From NCBI GenBank assembly GCA_019633425.1, contig WSUB01000106.1:82220-146219 (forward strand): 64,000 nt of DNA, given 5' to 3'. Positions 22,800 to 34,069 of this stretch are shown here, piece after piece. The notes below the pieces were generated by a model. That model had not been told where the DNA came from, searched no databases, and was given only the letters and a program-made list of their open reading frames with translations. The first letter of the stretch is position 1, and each line of letters begins with the position of its first letter. This DNA is from Tulasnella sp. 424. Taxonomy: Eukaryota; Basidiomycota; Agaricomycetes; Cantharellales; Tulasnellaceae. The translations under genes were made by a program, and so were the position numbers.

Positions 22800-23480
22800 A
22801 GAATGATTGAGTTGAGGGGAGAGCAAGCGGTACCAGAGAGTCGACGTATGACTACTGGAGGTACTTCATAGCTCACAAGCCCTCGGACTTTTCGTTGGCG
22901 CCCCTTGGCGGAGGATGCTTGCTGACGGAGAAGGCATAGATAGTTCAGCGGGCTAATGCATCCCAGATGAGAGAACGTGTAAGTGATATGAACTCAAGCC
23001 GTGTGTGTATTTAAATTTGTCTAACCATCGCTGAGGTTACCTTCGCCCAAAAAGTCGACGCCGAACCCCAACTCTTATCCGAACCTGCGTTACAGGCTGC
23101 TTCGACCTCCACCATCCAACAGCAGCTGCAACATTCAACGCAATGCTCGCAGTGATACGTAGATAAACCCCTAGCGATAACCAAAATACCGAGTGGATTA
23201 CGCGAAGCTTGCTTTCCAATCTTACCCAAAGCCAGCGTTCTCATAGCTCTATCGGCCACCTTGAAAAAGTTTCCCACTGCACCTTTTCTGCTGATAGTGA
23301 CATACTATCCTCAACTGCGGTCAAGACTAAACGATACATCACCAAGGTAGGACGGTACGCGGACACCAACCGGCACAGCAACAACCGCGGTCCGGCGACT
23401 CCGTTCCGGAGAATTGAATGGCAATGACTGATCCATACATTTGTCATCTCTAGTGATAGATTCTTACATAAGGTGTAGTT
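22800..23480. other. Spacer, includes shared F-box 3' flank
   Basis: No gene supported. The last 75 bases (about 23405-23480) match the 3' flank of F-box paralog 2, with GAGAATTGAATGGCAATGACT against GAGAAGTGAATGGCAACGACT and a common ACATTTG. Confidence 0.5.
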
Positions 23481-25148
23481 CTAGGGCGAAATACGGGCTA
23501 CTGGCACCGCACCTCTTCGCTTCCGAGTGCATCTAATGCCTCGAAGGGTGACCCCGATCGCCGCGAGCTGCTTGACAGCTTTCCCCAATCTCATCCCTCG
23601 AAGTCGACAATTGACCAAATCGATTTCCTCCAACCATGTTTTGGAATTTTCATGCAAATACTTCCACCGAATCCCGACTAGCCTCGTTATCTGACAGACG
23701 TTCAAGTCAGCGTCATGAATTTCTAGGGACTTTATGGACTCGAAGTTCCATTTGGCAGTAGAATTGCGTTTCGTGGATCGGGACGAGGGCTTGTTCGAGC
23801 GTGATTCGATTAGCTCGAGGAGGTGGTTCACCGACGTGAGTTTGAAGTGTGCCCGGATGGCTCGGACGTTCTGGTCGCTGAAAGACCTTAAAAATATATC
23901 ATTCAATGCCAAAGGATCGACTGTCGTGACCGTTAAAGGTGGTATTTTAAGTCGCGCTTGGAATTCTTGAACGAGATCGCGGAACCAGGACACTTTCTCC
24001 TCCGAATTGGACAGTCTAAAGGCCACCCGGCGACTGTCCGTCTCGTATGCCAAGTGCGTGGTACCAGGTTCGCGACTTTCCATATGAATTTGAATGTTCG
24101 CGGAGTTGGGGTAGCGGGTGTCCATCTCCTCCGGTGATAGGAAATAACAATAGTCCGCGGCAGATACATCAAGACCGAGAGTAACATTTGTAATATCCAG
24201 GCTGCGTCGAAGGCATCGAGGGGTTGATAACCTCCGCATGAGATTCACCGCCGACTCGTCCAGACCAAATTTCAGATCCATCGCTTGCACGAAAGGTAAG
24301 GTTATTGAAGGTGGTGCTCCCGGAAACACTGCGACCTGGTGGTCATCGCACTGAATGCTCAGCCGTTCGAGGCTTATGCAGACTGATAGTAGTTGCAATG
24401 TGTTCGTATTGATGTAAGTGAGACGAGTGAGGATCAGTTGCTTGAGACCCGCGAGCCCCGGCATGTCGGAAGGGGGTTGCCACCGCTTTGTGGTGAGCCA
24501 CCAAGTAAGGCCCTCCGGGAGGCCAATGACGCCCGGTGCGGCGAGGTTTAGGGTCTGCAGGGCTGGTGTCCGAGTTTGGATTAGCCATTTGTAGAATTGA
24601 TATGCATCGGAATCATCCGAACGGAACGTCTGGACTCGAGTGACGGAGGATTGCAACGCCTCTGGCATCAGATCTGTCCGCACCGATCCGGGACGGGCCT
24701 TGGTGCAGTAAATGCGCAAGGTCGCGGATCCGGATCTTTCCAAGCCCGCAGAAATCACCGCGAGCGGACTTTTGATGTCGATGATGCGCCAATATTTCGG
24801 TGAGGAGAGAAGAAAGTCGTTCCATGTGGTAGATACGCAACGCATCCGGAAGAGCTGATGTCTGTGGCGGTCGAGCTCGTCGAGGGGGAAATAAGGGTCG
24901 TGGACCTGGTCCAAGTCCAGCGCGCTTCCGAATATCGAGTGGACGACGTCGGTAGCGAGGAGACTGAACGGGGTGCGCGCATTCCTTCGGCGTCGAATTG
25001 CGACTTCGACCGCATCGCAAACTGCAGTCTCCTTTGCAGCGATGTCCGCCAAGGTCGTTGTCGCAGGGGTCCTGAAAAGGGAAGTCTCAGAACGATGAAA
25101 GGGAACAGGTCGAGCATACGAACACTGCAGATAGCTCGTATATGTCAA
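23481..25148 (-). CDS. F-box-like protein, paralog 3
   Basis: One open frame of 555 residues, the nearest relative of paralog 2. The F-box-like segment is LLATDVVHSIFGSALDLDQ, then MRCVSTTWNDFLLSSPKYWRIID. The Leu-rich body (LAGLKQLILTRLTYIN, SVCISLERLSIQC, SIKSLEIHDADLNV) is followed by the shared KAVKQLAAIGVTLRGIRCTR. The C-terminus runs 11-13 residues past the point where paralog 2 stops. A segment present in paralog 2 around residue 220 is shortened here (GLTWWLTTKRW). Family role: SCF substrate receptor. The gene is bounded on both sides by copies of the Spt21-like 3' end. Confidence 0.75.
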   Translation of the reverse strand: MTYTSYLQCSYARPVPFHRSETSLFRTPATTTLADIAAKETAVCDAVEVAIRRRRNARTPFSLLATDVVHSIFGSALDLDQVHDPYFPLDELDRHRHQLFRMRCVSTTWNDFLLSSPKYWRIIDIKSPLAVISAGLERSGSATLRIYCTKARPGSVRTDLMPEALQSSVTRVQTFRSDDSDAYQFYKWLIQTRTPALQTLNLAAPGVIGLPEGLTWWLTTKRWQPPSDMPGLAGLKQLILTRLTYINTNTLQLLSVCISLERLSIQCDDHQVAVFPGAPPSITLPFVQAMDLKFGLDESAVNLMRRLSTPRCLRRSLDITNVTLGLDVSAADYCYFLSPEEMDTRYPNSANIQIHMESREPGTTHLAYETDSRRVAFRLSNSEEKVSWFRDLVQEFQARLKIPPLTVTTVDPLALNDIFLRSFSDQNVRAIRAHFKLTSVNHLLELIESRSNKPSSRSTKRNSTAKWNFESIKSLEIHDADLNVCQITRLVGIRWKYLHENSKTWLEEIDLVNCRLRGMRLGKAVKQLAAIGVTLRGIRCTRKRRGAVPVARISP

Positions 25149-25500
25149 ATATATCCTTTAGAAAGGCGTCGATGCGTGCCTGGACGGTGGGAGTGATCTG
25201 AAGATGGCTGGCTGGATCTGGGACGATGGAAAACACCCCAGCTGGTAAGTCAGTGACATTAAATAGGCTCAGGATAGCGTACTTTGAGGGGAGGACATTG
25301 GACTTTCTTTTAATCGGATCCTGGGTTGGTTGAATACTCTTCAATTGCGAGGCCGCCGGCACAAGTACGCTGGACCAAATAGCAGTCATCATCAAGGCAA
25401 CTAAAGACTATCTACTACATGATTGTGGGGGAGAACAGAAAGCAACAGAACAACGCATAACATGGCGAGAAAGCATAGTAGAACACTCTTATATAGCGAA
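25149..25500. repeat. 5' flank shared with F-box paralog 2
   Basis: Homologous to 13415-13870. It contains an open frame (minus, 25087-25395) overlapping the F-box start in another frame; the matching frame in paralog 2 (13353-13796) is also open and its peptide is recognisably similar (SLFNVTD-PAGVF, SHLQITPTVQA-IDAFLKDI). Confidence 0.7.
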
Positions 25501-25639
25501 ATTTGCATACGGAGCGTGAAAAAAACTCGTGAAGGCCGTGTCAATTGCACGAAAAACAAGAAGCCAACGTTAACTCCATCTCGAATAATAAAAAAAGCAG
25601 AATGAAGATCCAAAAAATCCTTCCAACAAAGTGTTTTAA

Positions 25640-28600
25640 TTACAAATTCTCAATGAGACTCCTGAAACTCTCCTCCTCAAGTGATGGTGGTGTCGTCACG
25701 GCTGCGTCTTTACCAACGTTCTTCTTGGGCGAGATGCCCGATCCGCCCAAGACGTTCAAGAGTCCTTCGGCAGTCGCAGCGTCAAAATCAAAGATATCAG
25801 ACCCGTGCATCCCACCGAGCCCATCTGACGATGGGACGTTGGCCGTGGCGGGTGCTACAGGGGCGTCTGGCGTAATTCCCAACGCGTTCCAGAAGTCGAA
25901 CGGACCATCGACGGGCTGTACGGTGGTAGTGCTTGACTGCGAGTCGGCGTTGCAGTTGTTAGCGGTATTAACGAGCCCCAACATGTTGGCCAGGGTCGCG
26001 AAATCCATCTGCGGCTGTAGAGGAGGGGGCGCATCTGACGTTGCGATCACCGCGTCCGAGCTTGATGAGGATTCCGTGCCGGAAGACGAAGACGAAGCGG
26101 ATTCTGCGACGCTCGACTCGCGCTCCGTGTCCTGATCACTGCTGCTGCTACCGCTGCTACCACTCTCCTCCTTCGGCGAACTCGCATCTTCCTCCTCCAT
26201 CGCAGCCTCAGGATCCCCCATCAGCTCCACCATCTCTTCGTCCTCCATCGCATCCAAAGTGAACCTAGGACTGACGTTCGGACTGCTCGAGTCTGCGAAA
26301 CTGCTCGGCGGGCTGCTTGGTGGTAATCCAAGGGCTTTATAGTCTAACGGAGCCTTTTGAACGGTGATGCTGGCATACAAGTCTGAAGGAGGCGGCACGA
26401 TCACGTTCTCCTCGTCGTCTGATGACGAGTCGAACGCACTGTTGAGTGCAGCATCAACAGCGTCATCGGTGGCATCCGAAGAGGGGCCTATCAGAGCTTT
26501 TGGTGGCTGGCGAGAAGCCTTCGGCCGAGTGGGGGTCATCGGAGGGGCCATCATCCTCGCCAGCTCCCTTCCAACCGTCCCCTTTCTACTGCCCGTCGTG
26601 TTTACTTGAGGAGTAGGTAGGAACAACGGGCTTCCATCACCCTCATCGTCGTCCACGTCCATCGCCTGCTTCTGCTCCTTCGGTTCAGGAGACTTGCTCT
26701 TCTTCCTCCTCTTTGGTGTACTCGGCGGAAGAGGGACTTTCGCAGCGTTCGGGGGCGTGCACGGCCTTGGAACGGGAGGGGCCTCGACCGCAGGTGCAGG
26801 TGTCGATGGGCGGGATGGTTCAGGTGTGGGACTTGCTGCAGGTACCATTGACGGCATGGAAAACGAAGGGAGAGCAAGTCCGGGAACGGCGGGTGACGAT
26901 GCTAATGAAGTTGCGATGGGTCGCGGAGGTAAAAGGTTGTTGGGGTACAGCTGCCCAAACCCTTCGGACTGCGTTCGAAGGAATGGACGTTGCCCGAGTG
27001 AGAGGAAGTTGAGTTGCCTGATGGGGGCAGGTTGACGTGCAGCCGGAGCTGACATTTCCTTCGCTGGAAGAGTGGTCGGCGTTGCCTCACTAGTCTGGGG
27101 TGGCGTTTCGGTCGATCTAGAGGGCTTTGAGGACGTCTTCAACGTGATTCTCTTGATCGTCGTTGTCGACTTCCTCACAGGGCTCGTTGCGGCCATTGGA
27201 ATTGTTCGTGCTCCGCTGTTCCTAACTGGACTCGTTGCTGGGCCGAGGACCTTGTTCTTCTTCCGCTTCTTCCTCACTCCTCCATCATCTCCAACCTCAC
27301 TAGCCCTCTTCTTCTTATCCTTCTTCTCCACTTCATCTGCCACATCGCTCATAGGCGCATCCGAATTCACAGCAGTCGAAGTTGCGATGACTGCGGCGTC
27401 GCTTGATGGAACTGGCGGGAGGTCTGCCCGTCGGTACCAGCCGTTCCCATGAGGTCCGACATGAAGATGAGTGTCGCGGCCTTTCTTCTTTGAAGCACTG
27501 CCGCTGGAGCTGCTTCTCACAGCCGGCGCGACTTCCGGGCGTTGCAAGGTACTTGGAATGGGCTGGACGAACAAAACGACTGGATGGGCGGGTTGGGGGA
27601 TATTCTTTGGCTGGAGAGCAGGCACAGGAAGGAAGGGCGTCAGGTTTTGTGTGCTCACTGCCCCAGTTCCTCGGAAGGGCAACGACGGTGCCGATTTGGA
27701 CTTTGATAACGGGGTCGGCTCGGATGGAGGTTTCAGGAAGTTTGATGAAGACGAGGTCGGCAGTGAAGATGCTACTCGAGAAAGAACGATGAGAGCGCGT
27801 CTTTTTTGCGAGGTTTCGCGAGCGACACCGTACCTGGGGGGAGATTCTCCTTATCACCTAAGGGCTGGGCGGCGGCCTGACCGGAAGACTTCCTGGGCCG
27901 GGCTCCGGCGGCTCCAAGGGTCGAGGGAAGTTGAGGCGGTTGCGCAAGCTGAGTTGAGGGCTTGGGGAGAGAAGCCGGGGCAGCTGGAGGTTTCACAGCA
28001 TGAGTAGTGGAGGTTGGCCGGGTGGCAGCGATGGGAGTTGGCCGGACGGGCGGAGCTGTTGACGTTGACGGCATGCATTCGATTTCCTGGATTTCTTCCT
28101 CCTCCTCCTTGACGATTACAACATCCTCAGTCTGAAGAGATACCCGCTCTTTCGGCAAAGGTCGGGACGCAGGGTTCGATGTAGGGTGCTGGGGCTGTGG
28201 CTGGGCAGTAGCTGGCTGGTTCGACAAACCAAAGTTGTATACGCCGGCGAGAGCAGAAAACAGTTGGGACATGTCGGCACCATTGCCGGGCATTTGAGGG
28301 AGTGCGGGCACGCCGCCAGCTGATGAGAGCAGCTGGAGGAGCGCGGCGACATTGGCGTTCTGGTTGCCGGTGACAGGCACAGATGAAACCGGTGCCGACG
28401 CCGTTGTTCGCGCAGTCTCGGCAGCCTGAGGAGCTGGACGTGATGAACTTGCCCTTGAGACGCGGGCCGTCTGTGGCAGGGATGGTGTGTCAGTTGGGCG
28501 CAAACAATGAAACAAACGGTCCTCAACGTGCCTTCTCCAAGACCAGGTGAACAAGGACCGATTGACCACGAATTCCATCCTTGACCACCTTGCCAAAAAC

Positions 28601-29116
28601 CGTGGTCTGCTCTTCTTCACCCTGCGGCTCCAAACCCCATGTGAATAAGCCTTTCCCTACAAGCACTCCGGAGGTGGAACCGTCGCTGCTGGGTTCGGTC
28701 GGATCGTTTAGGTAAACAGAATAATCGTGTGACGGATTGGAGAGAAGCTCAGGACTGTCGACCGTTCCGACACGTCGTCAACATCAACTGCGTTTCCTCC
28801 AGCGTTTTATAGCAGTTCGATCACAGACCTCGCGTCCTTGAGAGCAGAGAGACAGGCTTTGAGGGGAAGCTCTGCGAATTTGCCAACGTAGGATTTCTTC
28901 TTGGCGGCTCCGATGGGTGTCGTGGATGATGTGCCGTCTGGGTCATCGTATACTGTAACGTCTGTCGGTTGATGGCGGGCAAGTCTGAGTTGAGGGGAGT
29001 CGTTGAGGTTGTAGGTGATCTTGACTGTCAAAAGGTGGGATTTTCAGCGATCCCGCCGGCTGGCAGATAATTAATTACATACCACCCAGTTTAACCACAG
29101 TCTCTCCAGCGCTCAT
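25640..29116 (-). CDS. Ams2/Spt21-type transcription regulator
   Basis: Five exons join in frame: 29083-29116, 28829-29024, 28532-28754, 27834-28470 and 25640-27771. The N-terminal 160 residues follow the Ams2/Spt21 domain order: VKITYNL near the start, KFAELPLKACLSAL, SPELLSNPSHDYSVYLND, GVLVGKGLFTWGL and TTVFGKVVKDG. Spt21 and fission yeast Ams2 activate S-phase histone gene transcription; Ams2 also supports centromere chromatin. The remaining roughly 900 residues are disordered: Pro/Ser/Thr rich with basic patches (KKRKKNK, KRRKKSK), then acidic and Ser-rich runs, ending SLEEESFRSLIENL. I saw no Cys pair for the GATA finger found in Ams2. Intron 3 (28471-28531) uses a GC donor (AAG/GCACGT), since no GT donor keeps the conserved frame. 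Confidence 0.8.
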
Positions 29117-29589
29117 GGTCGAAACGAATGTCAAGAAGAAGGAGATGATGAAGAGTGGGGGAGGAGAGGCGGGGATGGGTGAAAGGAGGTGAGGTGGGAG
29201 AGAGAGAGTTGTCCGGGGCCGTCAGATGGGAGAAAGGCCAGTCAACAAACAAATCAGCACGTCGTCGGTAAACAACGCGTCACAAGTAAACAAACGCGTG
29301 CCCAAGAGCGCGTCTACAAAAACAGCAGCCCCGTGACTCATTAAACGTTCACGATGCAACGTATTCAACACCCATCATTACTCTCAAATACGCGTATATC
29401 TACTCTCGATTACTTAACGACTCTAGATGATCATCCTACACCTTATCTCCGGTCTTTCCCGCCCATCCGCAAGTTGACGTAATCCTGTGCGCATGGGCCG
29501 CATTGCCCAGAACTCTGCACGCGATAAGAAGTCCGCGAGGTCCTTCCGACCACCTTCTGCGTCCTGTTCTCTCCATCTACCACCACAGC
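29117..29589. promoter_or_regulatory. Divergent promoter of Spt21-like and 2OG oxygenase genes
   Basis: The 473-base gap between two divergent genes. It holds ACGCGT at 29275-29280, 29294-29299 and 29390-29395. GTAAACA lies at 29268-29274 and 29286-29292, directly next to the first two (0 and 1 base apart). ACGCGT is the MluI cell-cycle box bound by MBF-type factors and GTAAACA is a forkhead site in yeasts; use of these here is inferred. A GA-rich block lies near 29190-29210. Confidence 0.6.
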
Positions 29590-31302
29590 ATGGCCGCTCG
29601 ATACCTTTCGACAACAACTTTAAGGGCAGCATCTTACTCTTCAGCACGTTCTAGTCGAGTAGAATACGGTATTATTCGTCTTCGGTCATTGGCCACTCTC
29701 GCCGAGGTAAAAGCTTCCGGCTCGCGACCCCGCTTATTCCGGCTCCTAACTTATCGTTCCATCGCAAAATAAAAACCTCTCTATCTCTCTCAGACTGTCC
29801 GCTCAGATGCCACTTTCGGCATCCCGGTCGTGGATTTTGGCAAGTTCAAATCAAATGATCCGGCAACTAAATTGGCTACCGCCAAGGAGGTCGTCGATGC
29901 GTTCAAAGAAGTTGGCTTTGTCTACTTAAGCAACCATGGCATCCAAGACGAAAAGATAACGAATGCTTTCAAAAAGGTCCCAGATATGTTTGAATGTTCG
30001 ATAAAATCACGCCAGCTCACCACTTGATTTCTAGAGCAAGCAATTCTTTGACCTTCCTGAGGAGAAGAAGGTCAGTAATTGGACTCTGGAATACTTCACA
30101 TTGTCCTGACGTTCATTTATCTACAGGTTGCTTTAGCATGGGAAGGTAAAACCGCTTCTCCGACGTATCACGACCGTTTGCATCCACTAAGGCGAGCCTT
30201 CCCCCAGATCCCCGCTCAAATAGAGGTTATGTCCAGAAGGGCAGAGAACGAGTCACCCAATCATCAGATGCACAGGAGATTGCCAATCTCCGAGCAAAAG
30301 CCCCGGATTATAAGGTCGCTCTCTGGTCTGCGGACTCTGATCAAAAACAGACCCTAACGCTGGATGGGAACTTCACAGGAAAGCATGGAAATCGGACGTG
30401 ACTGGGACGCAACGTGGAAGAACCGATGGCCTCAAGAACAAGACGCTCCTGGTTTCAAAACTACTTTCCTCGACTTTTTCAAGGTCCCCCTATTTTCCTT
30501 CTCCTCTGGCGGGTCGGACTGTGACGCTGACGATGCACACACCAACGTCCCCTAAAGACCTGCCACGAATTCCATACCCTCGTTATGCGCTCAATCGCGT
30601 TAGGCCTCTCCCTCCCCGAGACCTTCTTCGACGATAAGATCCAGGAGCAGTACCACAACCTCCGGTTGTTGGCGTACCCATCCATCGACACCCGGTTGCT
30701 GAAGGAAGAAGGTTCAGCTAGGGCAGGTGCTCATTCAGACTATGGCACTTTGACTTTCGTATTCCAGGACTCGGTGGGTGGTGTATTGGATTCGTGAGGA
30801 AAGTCCTTTTGTTCTCACCAGTTGCGCACTACCCAAAGGTCGGTGGTCTCGAAGTCCAGAACCCTCACACGAAGCAATTCCACGCTGCGACTCCCATAGT
30901 ACGCGTCACCTTCCTAGCCCAAGTTTTCCGTATTAACCCATAGAACATTGTCTTTGCTCAGCCGGGAACCATCGTAGTGAATGTTGGCGACCTCCTCGCT
31001 CGCTGGTCCAACGACGTCCTCCGGTCCACCCTCCACCGCGTCGTCGCCCCGCCAGCCCACAATAAACCCGTCACACCCGCTAGACAATCAATCGCGTTCT
31101 TCTGCAACCCTAACGGAGGTGCCGAAATTTCTTGCCTGCCAACATGCTTAAAGGAAGGAGAAAAGCCGAAGTACCCGACCGTCCAAACGGAGGAGTACAT
31201 CGTTGGAAGGTTCGTTCTCTGTCTTTTCTTTTTTTCCTTTTCAGGCGGGAGCCTTATGATTTGAACGTTTCGATCTCTAGGTTGCGTGCCACTTATGATT
31301 GA
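29590..31302 (+). CDS. 2-oxoglutarate/Fe(II) dioxygenase, isopenicillin-N-synthase-like
   Basis: Ten exons: 29590-29706, 29794-29976, 30035-30070, 30127-30145, 30208-30314, 30379-30483, 30558-30773, 30839-30899, 30962-31209, 31281-31302. The N-terminal DIOX_N part has GIPVVDFGKF, FKEVGFVYLSNHGI and FFDLPEEKK. The catalytic core shows the metal ligands His and Asp in GAHSDYGTLTF, the distal His in RSTLHRVV, and the 2-oxoglutarate Arg in ARQSIAFF. Residues 1-39 are basic and Ser/Ala-rich, like a mitochondrial presequence. This plant- and fungus-wide family oxidises many small molecules; the substrate cannot be told from sequence. The acceptor of exon 9 could instead lie at 30944, which would add six residues. 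Confidence 0.85.
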
Positions 31303-31539
31303 AGGAACGCATCGGCTAGATTGTTTCCAGGCGGTTCTTATTTTTTTTTACGGGAATACAAGCGGAATACATAGATGGAAATTACACCCCCTCCAGAAAT
31401 CCAATCCATCACCCACCCAGTTCGTTGTGACCTCCAACTGCTTAATAAGCCTCCCAAGTCTCGGCCGGGAGGACTTCGCGCATTACTGTATTGAACGGGC
31501 CAAACTTATCAGTCACCGACCTCTTCATCACGCCCACTC

Positions 31540-33837
31540 TCATAACTCACGTTTCCAATGATCGACAGCAGTCTTTCTCTGAACAACCGCCAAGATGTTC
31601 CATTCATCCGTCAAGATGTACGCTTCGCGGTTCGTATTGACCGGCGAGAACTCGCTTCCGAGGATCCTCTCTCGAGGGATTTCGAGCTTTTCGAAGCGAG
31701 TGAAGAGGTACCGCTTCAAGTGAGAATCGACAAAGTCTTCATGTTCTGGTTCTCGAGTTGAGAGTTCGATTGAAGGGGATTGAGTGCAGAAGAAGACCTG
31801 GTTCGGACGGAAGCGGAATGCGATGGGTCGAGTGAATACAATAGGTAGGGAGAGGCTTAACTGACCATGTTGATGAACTCGTCATCCTTTGAGAGTGGAG
31901 CATCAGCTTCCTCGATCCTGTCGTGGAATATGCGGCACATTTCGAAAGATTCCTCAAGAGTGGCCAAAATCGCTCGGGAAGCATCCGAAACCAGGTATCC
32001 CGCAAAGTTCTGTAGCAGAAAATGGACGAAATCGTCAGCAGCCCATTAAAGCAAACGAAAAACTCGGAGCGGGTATTACCACTGCGAGAATACCATCCGG
32101 CCTCATCACAGTCTTGACATCATCCCACATCTGCTTGGTGAACAAATGCGCTGGTACGCTTCCTCCGGTGAAAACATCGTGAACGACGTAGTCGTAACGC
32201 TGCCCGTCCTTATCCTCGTCTTTGACGCTCTTCACAAACTTGGCTCGCTCTTCAACGTATTTGCGCGCGTCCATGTGGTGAGATTGGCTGATTCGAGGGC
32301 TGATCGTGAAAGGCGAAACGTCCACGTCGCGTCGAGGGACCGGTGGGTGCCCTGTCAGATTGAAGAATCGGTACGCGTATTCGTGCACCGCAGGATCGAT
32401 TTCGACGACTGTGGCGGTGATGTTGAGGAGATCGAGTGCACGAGCCATTATGCCTGCTCCAAGTCCGCTGTGAGATGAGCCCCCAAAAAGTCAGATGTCG
32501 GCATTTGGAAGAGTGCCAAAAGAATAAAACTAACATCACCAGTGCTGATTTGGCCTCAGGGACATCAGGGCCTCTTTCGAATAGCCTCATGCCGTCTTGT
32601 AGCATGAAAGCGGAGTAGATAGGATCTCCGAGCTTCACTCCCTCAAGGTCAGTGCCTCCAGCTGGTGGGTTATCCCAGCGAGTGGTCCTCAGCGAGCCGA
32701 TCCTTTCTTCGCCAATCCAGACTCCTCCGAGAAGGGAATGGTCGCACCGCATAAATCTGGAGAAGAAATCGTGTTCATTCAATCACCCCGGTCCAAGCTC
32801 AGGGAATGGGCAACTTACCGGAAACCGGTTTCCAGCTCTTCTGCAACTTGTACTAGTCCCGTAACGCTCTGCGTTTGGGCAAGGATACGGACTTGTCCGT
32901 CTTTGCCGGAGGAATACGGGAACTGGATGGTGCTGCAGGGGCGCGTCGTCCGGGTCGTGAACAGAGCCGAGGCCTGCAACGCGGTGAAAGCGAACTTGAT
33001 TATTGCCGACTTTGGCGATTTGGTAGCCTTGGCACTTTGTCCTGCGGACGCGGACGAAGGTGCAGATGACCGGAAGAAGTCAAACACGTTGCTGACGGAA
33101 CTTGCCACACCCCAGGCTAGGAACTATAAGCCGTTTCAGATAAAGGAACTTCGACTTGAAATCCGAGCCACTTACTATATTACAGCTCGTCCAGCCCAGA
33201 CCACTCTGTGGGAGCTTGTTCTCAATGAACATGGTTGCCATGCGTATCCAAGAGAATGTGGAGATGAACGCCACCGCACGGTAGAATCGACTTTGATGAG
33301 AAGCCCCGAGGAGAGCAAACTATTAGAGCTGCGTTTCAGTCTCATATTAAGTGATATATATTAAATGCTGCGTACCAAATGTATCCTCAACAGCAATGCG
33401 CCGATAACCAAAATTGGAACCGCCACAGGCAGCTGGGCAGCTATTGGCCCCCAGAACGGGTCTCCCCATCTTGCGGTCTTGGCCCCCCACGTGAAGATTG
33501 TACGAGGTGCGAAAAGTAAAACGACTGCAAGGACGTCGACCAAGGGCCCCTCATACGATGGTTTGGTTGGAAGGACCATGGAGAGGCCGAGTGACCCTGC
33601 CAAAACGTAGTCGAAATTTTGGGATGTCGTGACTTCGCCATAAAGGGGATGCAGTGCCACTTGGGATGCGTACGTCGAGAGTCCCAAAGCCGCAATGTAG
33701 TTAGCGATCTTCACTAGTGAGCGAAAGCTGCTGTCGTTCGTGGGATCTGGGTCGGTATTTTGCACAGAAGGCTGCTCTTTGACCTTCATGGCGCTTCGGG
33801 TCGGAGTTCCCTTCGTTGCGCTCGCTTTCTCTACCAT
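31540..33837 (-). CDS. Membrane protein with spermidine-synthase-like domain
   Basis: Exons read as 33376-33837, 33176-33319, 32819-33123, 32535-32756 and 32080-32467. Then comes one near 31862-32010 and a last one ending at the stop at 31540. The first 200 or so residues hold several hydrophobic segments (YIAALGLSTYASQVAL, LAVVLLFAPRTI, AVPILVIGALLL, FALLGAS). The C-terminal half is a Rossmann methyltransferase-like fold of the polyamine synthase family: GVWIGEERIGSLRT, ALVIGLGAGIMARAL, VVEIDPAVHEYA, then YDYVVHDVFTGG. Canonical spermidine synthases have D-x-S-D-P at the last point; here it is HDVFTGG, so aminopropyl transfer is doubtful. Similar fusions occur widely in fungi without assigned function. 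The first Met of MVEKASATK was chosen as start because the longer frame has no support. Confidence 0.75.
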
Positions 33838-34069
33838 CGCTTTCGTATGAGGTCGTTGTGGTCCACGCTGAGGTGGTGGTAGTAGCGAGGACACCTGTGT
33901 GTTGCGACACGTTGACAAATCGGACAAAACATGGAAGCATAGAAGCGGCTTCTTTGGCGGGCTTAATTGGGCTAATAAATACATCTAGAATATGAGATGG
34001 GATAAAATAGTACAGTACAAATGCTTAGAGAGGAAGGAGGAGGAGAAGGAGGAGTCCAAAAGGGGATGC

